From: Nocardia albiluteola
Lineage (GTDB): Bacteria > Actinomycetota > Actinomycetes > Mycobacteriales > Mycobacteriaceae
Assembly (NCBI RefSeq): GCF_018860155.1
Contig: NZ_JAHKNI010000029.1
Coordinates: forward strand, 1-64,000
Direction of reading: 5' to 3'
Length of the DNA: 64,000 nucleotides
The position numbers and the translations under genes are program-made. Position 1 is the first letter of the stretch. Each line of letters begins with the position of its first letter. Shown one piece after another: positions 1 through 7,922 of the stretch. The notes beneath the pieces are model-generated. The model did no database searches, was not told where the DNA came from, and worked only from the letters and a program-made list of their open reading frames with translations.

Positions 1-1338
1 GGCGATGATTGCTCCGGGATCGTGTGGTGTGCCGGCGAGGTGGGTGAGGGCGTGGGCTTTGGCGGTGAGATAGCGCGCCATCAGAACGTCACGGATGGTG
101 CCGTACTCGGCGGTGCGGAGCAGATCGCTGGACGCTTGACCGTAATCCTGGATAGCTGACGCAATGTGGTCGGTACTGGCGACCGTGTCGGGGTGATCGA
201 GGCGGCGGGTCAGATCGGCCAGGCGAAGCAGCGCTCGGACGTTGCCCTCGTGGCGGGGACGTTCGCTGATGGTTGCGGGGAAGCACGCCAGCAGATTTCG
301 TGTAATTGCGGCCATGTTGTCACCGAACGTCGTGGTGTATATCTCCTGGTAGTTCGGATGGGTGGCGTAGGCCATGTCGATTCGGCACAGTCCGACGATG
401 ATGTCGGCCAGCTCCGCCGCTCGTAGGACGTCCTGAGGCTCGCGGGTTGAGGTCGGATTGGCCGCACATAGGCCGGTCAGCGTGGCGCCGATGGCGGCGT
501 ACGCGCGCATTTCCCGCTCGGGATCCTCTTCGCTGAGGGCACGGGCGTGTTCGGCGTGGAATCGGGCGAGTTCGCGGTGCAGGTCCCAACCGAGGACGTC
601 GGCCAACGCGGACTCGGTCTCCTCGAGCGATCGGATCCGGCTCAGTGCCGTGGGTTCGTAGTCGGCCCGCCTGGCCAGCGCCGTCTCGGCCGCGGTCGCT
701 GTGCGGGTGCACCGGATGCCCATCATGGCGTCCAGGCGCGAGTCGGGATCGACCAGGGCGAGACCGCGTCGGGCCCAGTCTCGGGCAGTGATGATCGGCT
801 GCCGGTCCCCGCGGCGGTGGTGCTGCAGGTGACGTTCGGCCAGCTCGGCCGACCAGAACAACATGTCGGAGTGGTTGCCGCGCGCCGCTGCGGCCTCGAA
901 TTGGCCTTCCAAGCCCGTGATGTCGAAATGCCGGGCAGAGAACCGTGCCTCCAGTCGCTGCACATCGGGGTTCTCGGGACGAGTGCCGGCATGACTGTCA
1001 CGGGCGGCCAAAGCTGCGATCTCGGCGGGAACCGTCCGGTCCTCGGCGGTCATGTTTTCCACGACCGCAGCGGCCAGGGCTTCGATTGTTTTGAAGTGTT
1101 TCCACATGGTCGCCTTGGGGATTGGGCCCTCGGTGCCATCACGGCGGATGTAGCCGCGCGCGGCGGCGCACACCTCGGCGATCGTCAAGCGATCGAGGGA
1201 ACCGCCCGGCGTAGCGATCCTGGCCGCCATCAACCGCTCCGCCGCGGCGATGATCATCGCCCGAGTGTGCTCCTCGACGGTTCGACCGGTTCGTGCCTGG
1301 TAACTGGGCGTACTGCGGGGTTTTGCTGTGGACGACAC
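1..1338 (-). CDS. Large TetR-like regulator, partial (continues off the left edge)
   Basis: The frame is open on the minus strand from about 1362 to the window edge with no stop, at least 446 residues. The N-terminus looks like a TetR DNA-binding domain: helix 1 around EEHTRAMIIAAAERLMA, then LTIAEVCAAA and, after a short insertion, KATMWKHFKTIEAL. TetR proteins are usually about 200 residues, so this one carries a much longer helical, Ala/Arg/Glu-rich C-terminal part that I do not recognise. Possible starts are GTG at 1338 or GTG at 1362; the second has an AGG about 11 bases upstream. It is divergent from the carboxyltransferase gene at 1452 and could regulate it. Its target is unknown. Confidence 0.7.
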   Translation of the reverse strand, partial: MSSTAKPRSTPSYQARTGRTVEEHTRAMIIAAAERLMAARIATPGGSLDRLTIAEVCAAARGYIRRDGTEGPIPKATMWKHFKTIEALAAAVVENMTAEDRTVPAEIAALAARDSHAGTRPENPDVQRLEARFSARHFDITGLEGQFEAAAARGNHSDMLFWSAELAERHLQHHRRGDRQPIITARDWARRGLALVDPDSRLDAMMGIRCTRTATAAETALARRADYEPTALSRIRSLEETESALADVLGWDLHRELARFHAEHARALSEEDPEREMRAYAAIGATLTGLCAANPTSTREPQDVLRAAELADIIVGLCRIDMAYATHPNYQEIYTTTFGDNMAAITRNLLACFPATISERPRHEGNVRALLRLADLTRRLDHPDTVASTDHIASAIQDYGQASSDLLRTAEYGTIRDVLMARYLTAKAHALTHLAGTPHDPGAIIA

Positions 1339-1451
1339 CCTGCTGAGTCTATTGCAGTACACATCGTTGTGAACCTGTCCACCGCGATTTACGGTCGGAG
1401 TTCCGACCAAGAACCGGCGCACCCGGTGCCAGCGCGAAGGAGGACGCCTCC

Positions 1452-2996
1452 GTGGAGACGACTGCCGATAAACTCACCACACTGCGCAAGCATTTGGCAG
1501 TCGCGAAGGAGCCGGCCGGGGAGGCAGGGATCGCCAAACGTGCGGCGAAGGGCATCCCGAGCCCCCGCGAACGCATCGCGATGCTGCTGGACGCGGGCAG
1601 TTTCCTCGAGTTCGATGCACTGGTGAAACAGCCCGGCACCCCCGGCGCACTCTACGGCGATGGCGTGGTCACCGGCCGCGGGACGATCGATGGCCGTGCA
1701 GCGGTTGTCATCTCGCACGATCAGACGGTTTTCGGCGGATCGGTCGGTGAGACGTTCGGGCGCAAGGTCGCCAAAGCGATGGACTTCGCCGCCGATATCG
1801 GCTGCCCGTTCGTTGCCATCAACGACTCAGGCGGCGCGCGAGTCCAGGACGCGGTGACCTCGCTCGCGTGGTACGGAGCATTCGGCCGGCGACAGTTACG
1901 ACTGTCCGGCGTCGTGCCGCAGGTGTCACTGATGCTGGGCAAATGCGCTGCCGGCGCAGTCTATTCACCGATCAACACCGACGTGCTGGTCGCCACCGAG
2001 TCGGCGTACATGTTCGTGACCGGTCCCGACATCATCCGCGAGACCACCGGCGAAGAGGTCACTCTCGACGAGCTCGGCGGTGCTTTCACCCAGGCCGAGA
2101 ACGGCAACATTCATCACGTCGCATCCGACGAACAAGCAGCCTTCGACTGGGTGCGGAACTACTTGAGTTACATGCCGTCCAACTGCTTCGACCGGCCACC
2201 CGTAGTCAATCCGGGCCTCGAACCGGAGATCACCGACAGCGATCGGGAACTGAACACGATCATCCCCGACTCCGATCGCGCCGGTTACGACATGTACGAG
2301 ATCCTGCTCCGGATCTTCGACGACGGCGAGTTCCACGAGATCGGTGATGCGAACGCCCGCAACATGATTACCGGATTCGCCCGTGTCGATGGCCACCCTG
2401 TCGGTGTCGTCGCCAACCAGCCGCTGATCTCCAGCGGATCCATCGACGCCCGCAGCTCAGACAAGGCAGCCCATTTCATCCGGCTCTGTGACGCATTCGG
2501 GCTACCGCTGGTCTTCGTCGTCGACACCCCAGGTGTGCTACCCGGCCTGGAGGAGGAGAAGATCGGCGTCATCAAACGCGGCGGCCGGTTCCTCTACGCA
2601 GTCGTCGAAGCCACCGTGCCGATCGTCACCATCAACGTCCGCAAAGCCTACGGCGGCGGCTACGCAGTTATGGGCTCCAAATCGCTCGGCGCAGACATCA
2701 ACCTGGCCTGGCCCACCGCGCGCATCGCGGTCGTGGGCGCCGAGGCCGCCGTCGGCCTCACCCAACGGCGAACACTCGCCGCAGCCCCAGAAGCCGACCG
2801 CCCCGCCCTGCGCCAACAACTGATCGACTACTACAACGCCACAGTCGCCACACCCTGGACCGCCGCCGAACGCGGCTACATCGACGCAGTCATCGAACCC
2901 GCCCACACCCGGCTCGGAATCCGCAAGGCGCTACGGCTCTTACGGGACAAGTCAGTCGAGCACGGCCCCCGCAAACACAACCTCATGCCGTTGTAA
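1452..2996 (+). CDS. Acyl-CoA carboxylase beta subunit (carboxyltransferase), propionyl/methylmalonyl-CoA type
   Basis: 514 residues, the usual length for AccD/PccB-type carboxyltransferases, which move CO2 from biotin to an acyl-CoA. Crotonase-fold signatures are visible: INDSGGARVQDAV near residue 125 for the acyl-CoA site, LMLGKCAAGAVYSP, FVTGPDIIRETTGEEV near 195 and, in the C-terminal half, FVVDTPGVLPG and RKAYGGGYAVMGSK for the carboxybiotin site. The start is GTG at 1452, with GAAGGAGG at 1436-1443. No biotin-carrying alpha subunit lies next to it, so it must use a partner encoded elsewhere, or act as a decarboxylase subunit. Acyl-CoA preference cannot be read from the sequence. Confidence 0.93.
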   Translation: METTADKLTTLRKHLAVAKEPAGEAGIAKRAAKGIPSPRERIAMLLDAGSFLEFDALVKQPGTPGALYGDGVVTGRGTIDGRAAVVISHDQTVFGGSVGETFGRKVAKAMDFAADIGCPFVAINDSGGARVQDAVTSLAWYGAFGRRQLRLSGVVPQVSLMLGKCAAGAVYSPINTDVLVATESAYMFVTGPDIIRETTGEEVTLDELGGAFTQAENGNIHHVASDEQAAFDWVRNYLSYMPSNCFDRPPVVNPGLEPEITDSDRELNTIIPDSDRAGYDMYEILLRIFDDGEFHEIGDANARNMITGFARVDGHPVGVVANQPLISSGSIDARSSDKAAHFIRLCDAFGLPLVFVVDTPGVLPGLEEEKIGVIKRGGRFLYAVVEATVPIVTINVRKAYGGGYAVMGSKSLGADINLAWPTARIAVVGAEAAVGLTQRRTLAAAPEADRPALRQQLIDYYNATVATPWTAAERGYIDAVIEPAHTRLGIRKALRLLRDKSVEHGPRKHNLMPL

Positions 2997-3117
2997 CCAC
3001 ACATATGCGCAATCCCGCAGGTCAGCCCGAAAAACCACGTTGGTGGATGCAGATTTAGCGCAGGCAGGCGTCACGGGATTTCGTTGGGCCACCATGCTTC
3101 CCGCGGACAGGGCTCCA

Positions 3118-3786
3118 TTACCGGCGGGCGCGTTGGCGTTCCAGGCTGAGTTGGAGGTGTTCGGTCATGGCGTCCGCGGCGCGGTCGGGGTTGCGGCGCA
3201 GGATCGCGCGCAGGATGCGGTCGTGTTCGGCGATGGTGAGCTGACCGCCGCCCGGGACGCCGCCGAGGCGGAAGATGTGCAGGTGTGAGTGGAGTCGTTC
3301 GACGGCGTTGGCCAGCAGGTGGCGGCTGCTGGCGGCGGCGATGGTGTCGTGGAAGAGCTGGTCGAATGCCGCGAACTCGCCGTAGTCGGCGTAGCGCTCA
3401 CCGGAGTAGGGGCAGGCGCGCATTCGCTCGAGGATGTCCTCGATGCGGTCCAGGTGGGTTTCGTCGCAGTTCTCGGCCGCGAGCGCGGCGGCTTTCGGTT
3501 CGAGCAGCAGGCGCATTTCGAAGAGCTCTTCGAGTCCCTGCGGGGTGAGTAGTTCGGTGGCCCGGTAGCCGGCCAGGGACCTTTTGGTGACCAGGCCGTC
3601 GGCTGCCAGGCGGGCCAGTGCCTCGCGTACCGGTGTGGGGGACACCTCCAGGGTGCGCGCGATCGCCTCGATGCCGACGCGTTCGCCCGGCTTGATTTCA
3701 AGGTCCATAATCATGGCCTTGACGGCTTCATAGACGGTGTCGGCCAATGCCTCGCGATGCGGCAACGTGCGCTGTTGGGCGAGCAT
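3118..3786 (-). CDS. GntR-family (FCD subfamily) regulator of the deoxy-sugar cluster
   Basis: 222 residues. The N-terminal winged helix reads LADTVYEAVKAMIMDLEI then VGIEAIARTLEVSPTPVREA, the classical GntR recognition helix. The FCD ligand domain follows, with FEMRLLLEPKAAALAA and the metal-ligand pattern D..FH (AAFDQLFHDTIAAAS) and a late H (ITAEHDRIL-like). The start at 3786 has GAGGGG just upstream; the frame is open farther upstream but is only a shadow there. It is the last gene of the minus-strand catabolic operon, 41 bases after the lactonase gene, so it is likely the local repressor. The 16-bp palindrome at 7885 is its probable operator (inference). Confidence 0.88.
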   Translation of the reverse strand: MLAQQRTLPHREALADTVYEAVKAMIMDLEIKPGERVGIEAIARTLEVSPTPVREALARLAADGLVTKRSLAGYRATELLTPQGLEELFEMRLLLEPKAAALAAENCDETHLDRIEDILERMRACPYSGERYADYGEFAAFDQLFHDTIAAASSRHLLANAVERLHSHLHIFRLGGVPGGGQLTIAEHDRILRAILRRNPDRAADAMTEHLQLSLERQRARR

Positions 3787-3827
3787 TTTTCCCCTCTTCG
3801 TGCCAACTCGACCACTGTTCCGACATC

Positions 3828-4697
3828 CTATTGCATATAGCTCTCGGGCTGGTTGAGCTGGTAGGTGCGGATGGCGTTGCCGCCGAACACCGCCGCCCGT
3901 TCGGTGGCCGTCAGGCCCATGGTGAGTTCTTCGGTGGCCTGTACCACCCTCCCGTAGTCGGCGGCCAGGGTGCATACGGGCCAGTCCGAGCCGAAGAGGA
4001 TCCGCTCGGGCCCGAAGAGCGACAGCGCGCGGTCGGCGTAGGGGCGCAGGTCGCGAACCGTCCAGGTGACCCAGTCCGCTTCGGTCACCAGGCCCGACAG
4101 TTTGCACACGGTGTTGGGCAGGACGGCCAGCCGGGCCAGATCGCTCGCCCACGGTTCGACGAGCCCGGCTGTGACCGCTGGCTTGGCCAGATGGTCGAGT
4201 ACGAAACGGCATTCGGGTACCGCGGCGACGGTCTCCACGGCGGCGGGCAGCTGGGCCGGTGTGACGAGCAGTTCGTAGACCAGCCCGGCCTCGGCGACGG
4301 CACGCAGGCCGCGGCGCACGTCGGCGCGGCAGAGCCAGCGCGGGTCGGGTTCGTCCTGTGCTTGGTGGCGGATGCCACGCAGGTACGCGCCCGTGGGCCG
4401 CTCGCGCAGGGTGGCCAGCCGGTCGGCGATATCTGGGCTGGTCAGGTCGGTCCAGCCGACGACTGCGGCGATGGGGCCGGCGTCCGCGGCGAGGGCGAGC
4501 AGGTCGATGGTCTCCTGCTCGTCGGACACGGTCTGGACGACCACTGTGGCGGTGATGCCGTGAGCGGTGACCTGTGGCACCAGTTCGGGCAGGCCGAAGT
4601 TGCGGCGCAGGGGCGCCAGCGCCGCCCCGGTGATCCAGGGTTGGTCCCGAATGGTGAGGTCCCACAGGTGGTGGTGGGCATCGATGCGAATGGTCAT
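3828..4697 (-). CDS. Amidohydrolase-family sugar lactonase (L-fuconolactonase-like, COG3618)
   Basis: 289 residues. The metal-binding start IDAHHHLWD (HxH), the strand FVLDHLAKP near residue 170 and GSDWPV near residue 245 are those of the COG3618 amidohydrolases that open L-fucono- or L-rhamnono-lactone to the aldonate. The ATG at 4697 overlaps the stop of the dehydrogenase gene (ATGA), which points to translational coupling and to the reaction order dehydrogenase then lactonase. 2-pyrone-4,6-dicarboxylate hydrolase belongs to the same superfamily but does not fit the neighbours. Confidence 0.88.
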   Translation of the reverse strand: MTIRIDAHHHLWDLTIRDQPWITGAALAPLRRNFGLPELVPQVTAHGITATVVVQTVSDEQETIDLLALAADAGPIAAVVGWTDLTSPDIADRLATLRERPTGAYLRGIRHQAQDEPDPRWLCRADVRRGLRAVAEAGLVYELLVTPAQLPAAVETVAAVPECRFVLDHLAKPAVTAGLVEPWASDLARLAVLPNTVCKLSGLVTEADWVTWTVRDLRPYADRALSLFGPERILFGSDWPVCTLAADYGRVVQATEELTMGLTATERAAVFGGNAIRTYQLNQPESYMQ

Positions 4698-5695
4698 GTG
4701 AGTGCTCCGTTTTCGGGCAGCAGTCCGGCGGCGGACAGATCTGCCCACAGCCGGGCGGGTACGGCCGACGTCGCGGCGGTGCTGTTCTGCCGTACCTGCG
4801 CCGGAGTGCGCATGCCGATCAGCGCGGTGCGGACGGCGGGATGGTTACGGGCGAAGGCGATCGCCACGGCTGCCGGGGAGACCTGGTGGCGGCGGCAGAT
4901 GTCGGCGATATGTGTTGCGCGCTGGACTATTTCGTGCGGTGCGGGTTCGTAGTCGTAGGTCGCGCCGGGTTGCGGGTCGGCCAGCAGCCCGCTGTTGAAG
5001 ATTCCGGCGTTGACGACGTCGACACCGCGTTCGGCACACAACGGGAGCAGTTCGGCACCGGCTTGCGTGTCCAGCAGGGTGTACCGGCCGGCGATGAGTA
5101 CGCAGTCGATGTCGGTCTCGCGGACGAACCGCAGCGGGCTGCGGGTCTGGTTCACGCCGACCCCGATGGAGCTGACGACGCCTTCATCGCGCAGCTGGGC
5201 CAGCGCCGGGTACGCCTCGGCCAGCGCCTGCTCCTCGTGGTCGTCCGGGTCGTGGATGTACAGGATATCGACGTGGTCGAGCCCGAGCCGGCGCAGGCTG
5301 TCGTCGAGCGAGCGCAGCACGCCGTCGCGGCTGAAGTCGATCCGGCGGTCCCGGTTGGGGGTGTCGTAGAAGCCGTCGATGCCCTGGACATCGGCCGCTG
5401 GGCCGTTGTGCGGGACGAGCAGGCGCCCGACCTTCGTGGACACCACATAGTCGTCGCGGGGGCGCTGGGAGAGGAAATGGCCGAGCCGCTGTTCGGACAG
5501 GCCGACTCCGTAGTGGGGTGCGGTGTCGAAGTATCGGATTCCGGCATCCCATGCTGCGCGGAGAACCTCGTCGGCCTGCTCGTCGGTCATCGGCTCGAAC
5601 AGGCCGCCGATCGGGGCCGCGCCGAAACCGAGACCGGTCATCTCGAGACGCCCGCGGCCGAACGGAACGGTGGCCGGCCGGTTTTTCCCGCTCAT
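4694..5695 (-). CDS. Aldo/keto reductase, L-fucose (D-threo-aldose) 1-dehydrogenase type
   Basis: 333 residues. Typical AKR features: YFDTAPHYGVGLSEQRLG (catalytic Asp and Tyr), VVSTKVGRLL (Lys) and DILYIHDPDDHEEQ (His), completing the tetrad. Family members closest in pattern oxidise L-fucose, L-galactose or D-arabinose to the lactone with NAD(P); pyridoxal 4-dehydrogenase is another related activity. The gene overlaps both neighbours by ATGA. In this operon it would catalyse the first oxidation, aldose to aldono-lactone. The exact sugar is inferred from context. Confidence 0.88.
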   Translation of the reverse strand: MSGKNRPATVPFGRGRLEMTGLGFGAAPIGGLFEPMTDEQADEVLRAAWDAGIRYFDTAPHYGVGLSEQRLGHFLSQRPRDDYVVSTKVGRLLVPHNGPAADVQGIDGFYDTPNRDRRIDFSRDGVLRSLDDSLRRLGLDHVDILYIHDPDDHEEQALAEAYPALAQLRDEGVVSSIGVGVNQTRSPLRFVRETDIDCVLIAGRYTLLDTQAGAELLPLCAERGVDVVNAGIFNSGLLADPQPGATYDYEPAPHEIVQRATHIADICRRHQVSPAAVAIAFARNHPAVRTALIGMRTPAQVRQNSTAATSAVPARLWADLSAAGLLPENGALT

Positions 5696-6513
5696 CGTGT
5701 GGCACCCTCGGCGACCGGGCGCAGCCGCAGGCCTTGCATCCCACCGTCCACGGCCAGCGCCGTGCCGGTGGTGGCACCGGCCAGCGGGCCGGCCAGGTAG
5801 CAGACGGCGACGGCGACTTCGCGCGCGGTCACCAGCCGGCCGGTGGGCTGGCGGGCGGCCAGGGCCCGCCGTTCGGCGTCGGGGTCTGCGGCGGCGTCGA
5901 GGAGCCGACCGACCCACGGGGTGTCGACCGTGCCCGGGTTGACGCAGTTGACCCGGATCCCTTCGCGCACATGGTCGGCGGCCATGGCGCGGGTCAACGC
6001 CAGGACCGCGCCCTTGCTCGCGGAGTACAACGCGCGCTGGGGCAGCCCGGCGGTGGCGGCGATGGAGCAGGTGTTGACGATGGCCGCACTCTCGCCGGAG
6101 GCCGCCGCCGTTTTCCGCAACAGCGGTAGCGCCGCAGCGCTGACCCTGGCGATTCCGGTGACGTTGACGTCGAGGACTCGCTGCCATTCGGACTCGTCGT
6201 TGTCCTCGACGGTGCCCTGCGCGCCGATACCGGCGTTGTTCACCAGGATGTCGAGTCGTCCGTGGCGTCGCTCGACGGCCTCGATCGCGGCGCGGACCGA
6301 GGTGCTGTCGGTGACGTCGCATGGCTGCCGGTCCAGCCCGGCGGGCACGCCGTCCGTGACGAGATCGAGCACCACTACCGATGCGCCGCGCCGGGCCAGT
6401 TCCGCGGCGACGGCCGCTCCGATGCCGGAGGCGCCGCCGGTGACCGCGGCGACCCGGCCGCCGAATTCCCCGCTCGCCGCCGGCGCGTCCGCTGTCTCGT
6501 TTCGTACCGTCAT
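5692..6513 (-). CDS. SDR dehydrogenase, probable 2-keto-3-deoxy-L-fuconate 4-dehydrogenase
   Basis: 273 residues. The cofactor motif TGGASGIG sits near residue 25, NNAG near 95, and the catalytic YSASKG near 165. The stretch PGTVDTPWVGRLL matches 2-keto-3-deoxy-L-fuconate dehydrogenases and is nearly repeated in the paralogue at 26210. The enzyme would oxidise C4 of the 2-keto-3-deoxy acid to a 2,4-diketo acid. GAGGG lies five bases before ATG 6513. The alternative ATG 6525 would overlap the mutarotase stop and add four residues (MRAT). Function is inferred from family and operon. Confidence 0.87.
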   Translation of the reverse strand: MTVRNETADAPAASGEFGGRVAAVTGGASGIGAAVAAELARRGASVVVLDLVTDGVPAGLDRQPCDVTDSTSVRAAIEAVERRHGRLDILVNNAGIGAQGTVEDNDESEWQRVLDVNVTGIARVSAAALPLLRKTAAASGESAAIVNTCSIAATAGLPQRALYSASKGAVLALTRAMAADHVREGIRVNCVNPGTVDTPWVGRLLDAAADPDAERRALAARQPTGRLVTAREVAVAVCYLAGPLAGATTGTALAVDGGMQGLRLRPVAEGATR

Positions 6514-6521
6514 TGTTGCCC

Positions 6522-6848
6522 TCATTCCATGAGAAAGATCTGTTCCGCCGGCGCCCACCACTCGCCCGGGCGCGCTTCGGGGACCGGTTCCTGGCACGGG
6601 TCGGTCAGCCGCCACCAGTGCCGGGTGGCCTCGTCCGCGGCCATGGCGGCCAGATCGGCTTCCAGATCGTCGCCGTGATATTCGAAGTAGCTGAACAGCC
6701 GGTCGCCGAGCAGGTGGATCGAATAGTTGGTGATATTGCTGCGCCGCAGCCGGTCCAGCACCGGTTCGGGGACGGCGCGATGCAGCTGCCGGTACTCCGC
6801 GAGCCGGTCCGGTTTCACCCTGATGACCTGGGCGACGCGCCGCATCAC
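6522..6848 (-). CDS. L-rhamnose/L-fucose mutarotase (COG3254)
   Basis: About 108 residues, the normal size of the family. Visible features are the early RVKPDRLAEYRQLH, the strand NYSIHLLGDRLFSYFEY and RHWWRLTDPCQ. These enzymes interconvert alpha and beta anomers of 6-deoxy-hexoses. The frame opens with GTGATG, so translation starts at GTG 6848 (overlapping the preceding stop) or at ATG 6845. Its presence is the best single hint that the substrate is L-fucose or L-rhamnose. Confidence 0.9.
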   Translation of the reverse strand: MMRRVAQVIRVKPDRLAEYRQLHRAVPEPVLDRLRRSNITNYSIHLLGDRLFSYFEYHGDDLEADLAAMAADEATRHWWRLTDPCQEPVPEARPGEWWAPAEQIFLME

Positions 6849-7717
6849 GACACCACCTGCCGGTGTGCCCGTACCCGCTGGCGCTGGGTGCCCAGCCGCT
6901 CGATCTCGAGCTCGACTACGTCGCCGTCGCGCAGATAGGGAAACCGGCCGGACAGCGCGACGCCCTGTGGCGTCCCGGTGTTGACGATGTCGCCGGGTTC
7001 GAGCACCAGGTAGTGGCTCAGATGCCGGATCAGTTCGTGCACGCCGAAGATCATGTCCGCGGTGCTGGAGTCCTGTCGTGGCTGCCCGTTGACCCGGCTG
7101 CTCAGCCGCAATGCCTGCGGGCCCTGGGGCAGTTCGTCCGCGGGGACCAGCCAGGGCCCGAGCGGATTGAACGTCTCACAGGACTTGCCCTTCGACCATT
7201 GCCCACCGGAATCCTGCAGCTGATAGCGCCGTTCGGAGACGTCGTGTGAAACGGCGTAGCCGGCAATGCATTCCGCCGCCGCCCACGGTGATTCCAGGTA
7301 GCGCGCCGGCTTTCCGATGACCACCGCCAGCTCCACCTCCCAATCCACCTGCTCGGCGCCGGGCGGGAGCAGGACGTCGTCGTAGGGGCCGACGACGGTG
7401 TTGGGATGTTTGAAGAACACGATCGGCGCCTGGGGTGGCGGGCTGCCCGATTCGGCGGCGTGGGCGGCGTAGTTCTGGCCGATGCACAGCACGGCCTGCG
7501 GCCGCGCGACGGGCGGACCGATGCGGAGGTCCTGCGTCTCGCGTGCGACCGGGAGCGTGCCGGCCCGCAGTGCCGCCCGGGTCGCCGCTATGCCTCCGGA
7601 TGCCAGGAACCGTCCGTCGATGTCGGTGGTCAGCGGGGTCAGCTCGCGCAGGGTGCCGTCGTCCTCGCGGACCACCGGTCGTTCCCGGCCCGGCTCTCCT
7701 ACTCGCATGAGCTGCAT
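6845..7717 (-). CDS. FAH-family hydrolase, probable 2,4-diketo-3-deoxy-L-fuconate hydrolase
   Basis: 290 residues. The FAH fold is shown by LCIGQNYAAHAAE near residue 80, FFKHPNTVVGP, the metal-binding VDWEVELAVVIG near 127, SHDVSERRYQ, WSKGKSCETFNPLGPWL and VNTGTPQGVA. Family members hydrolyse C-C bonds of diketo acids; here the products would be pyruvate and L-lactate. This is the first gene of the minus-strand operon, reading away from the operator region at 7718-7922. Ureidoglycolate lyase is an alternative annotation for the family, but no purine genes are nearby. Confidence 0.9.
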   Translation of the reverse strand: MQLMRVGEPGRERPVVREDDGTLRELTPLTTDIDGRFLASGGIAATRAALRAGTLPVARETQDLRIGPPVARPQAVLCIGQNYAAHAAESGSPPPQAPIVFFKHPNTVVGPYDDVLLPPGAEQVDWEVELAVVIGKPARYLESPWAAAECIAGYAVSHDVSERRYQLQDSGGQWSKGKSCETFNPLGPWLVPADELPQGPQALRLSSRVNGQPRQDSSTADMIFGVHELIRHLSHYLVLEPGDIVNTGTPQGVALSGRFPYLRDGDVVELEIERLGTQRQRVRAHRQVVS

Positions 7718-7922
7718 CCTTGGTACCTCCTTGCTACGGCAATCCCGACGTGAGCCAAAACATATAGGAAATACTCAAGTTGTGGAAGCTTTTCTGCGCA
7801 TCGAACGGTGCAGTTATGCATATATCCAGCTAGACAAGGGGTTGACGGATTGTGAGCCACATCGCATACTCGACGCCTGTCCACATTTCCTATAGGAAAT
7901 TCGTTCGTTTGATGGAGGAAGC
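7718..7922. promoter_or_regulatory. Divergent control region of the deoxy-sugar genes, with a 16-bp palindrome
   Basis: The region between the two operons is visibly AT-richer than its flanks. ATTTCCTATAGGAAAT at 7885-7900 is a perfect palindrome just upstream of the transporter start. Its right half, TATAGGAAAT, recurs at 7763-7772, upstream of the minus-strand operon. The positions suit a repressor controlling both directions, most likely the GntR protein at 3118 (inference). Confidence 0.7.

Noticed and set aside
547..1626. 359-residue plus-strand frame
   Set aside because: It is the complement of the open TetR-like gene and overlaps the start of the carboxyltransferase gene; its protein looks like out-of-frame GC-rich sequence.
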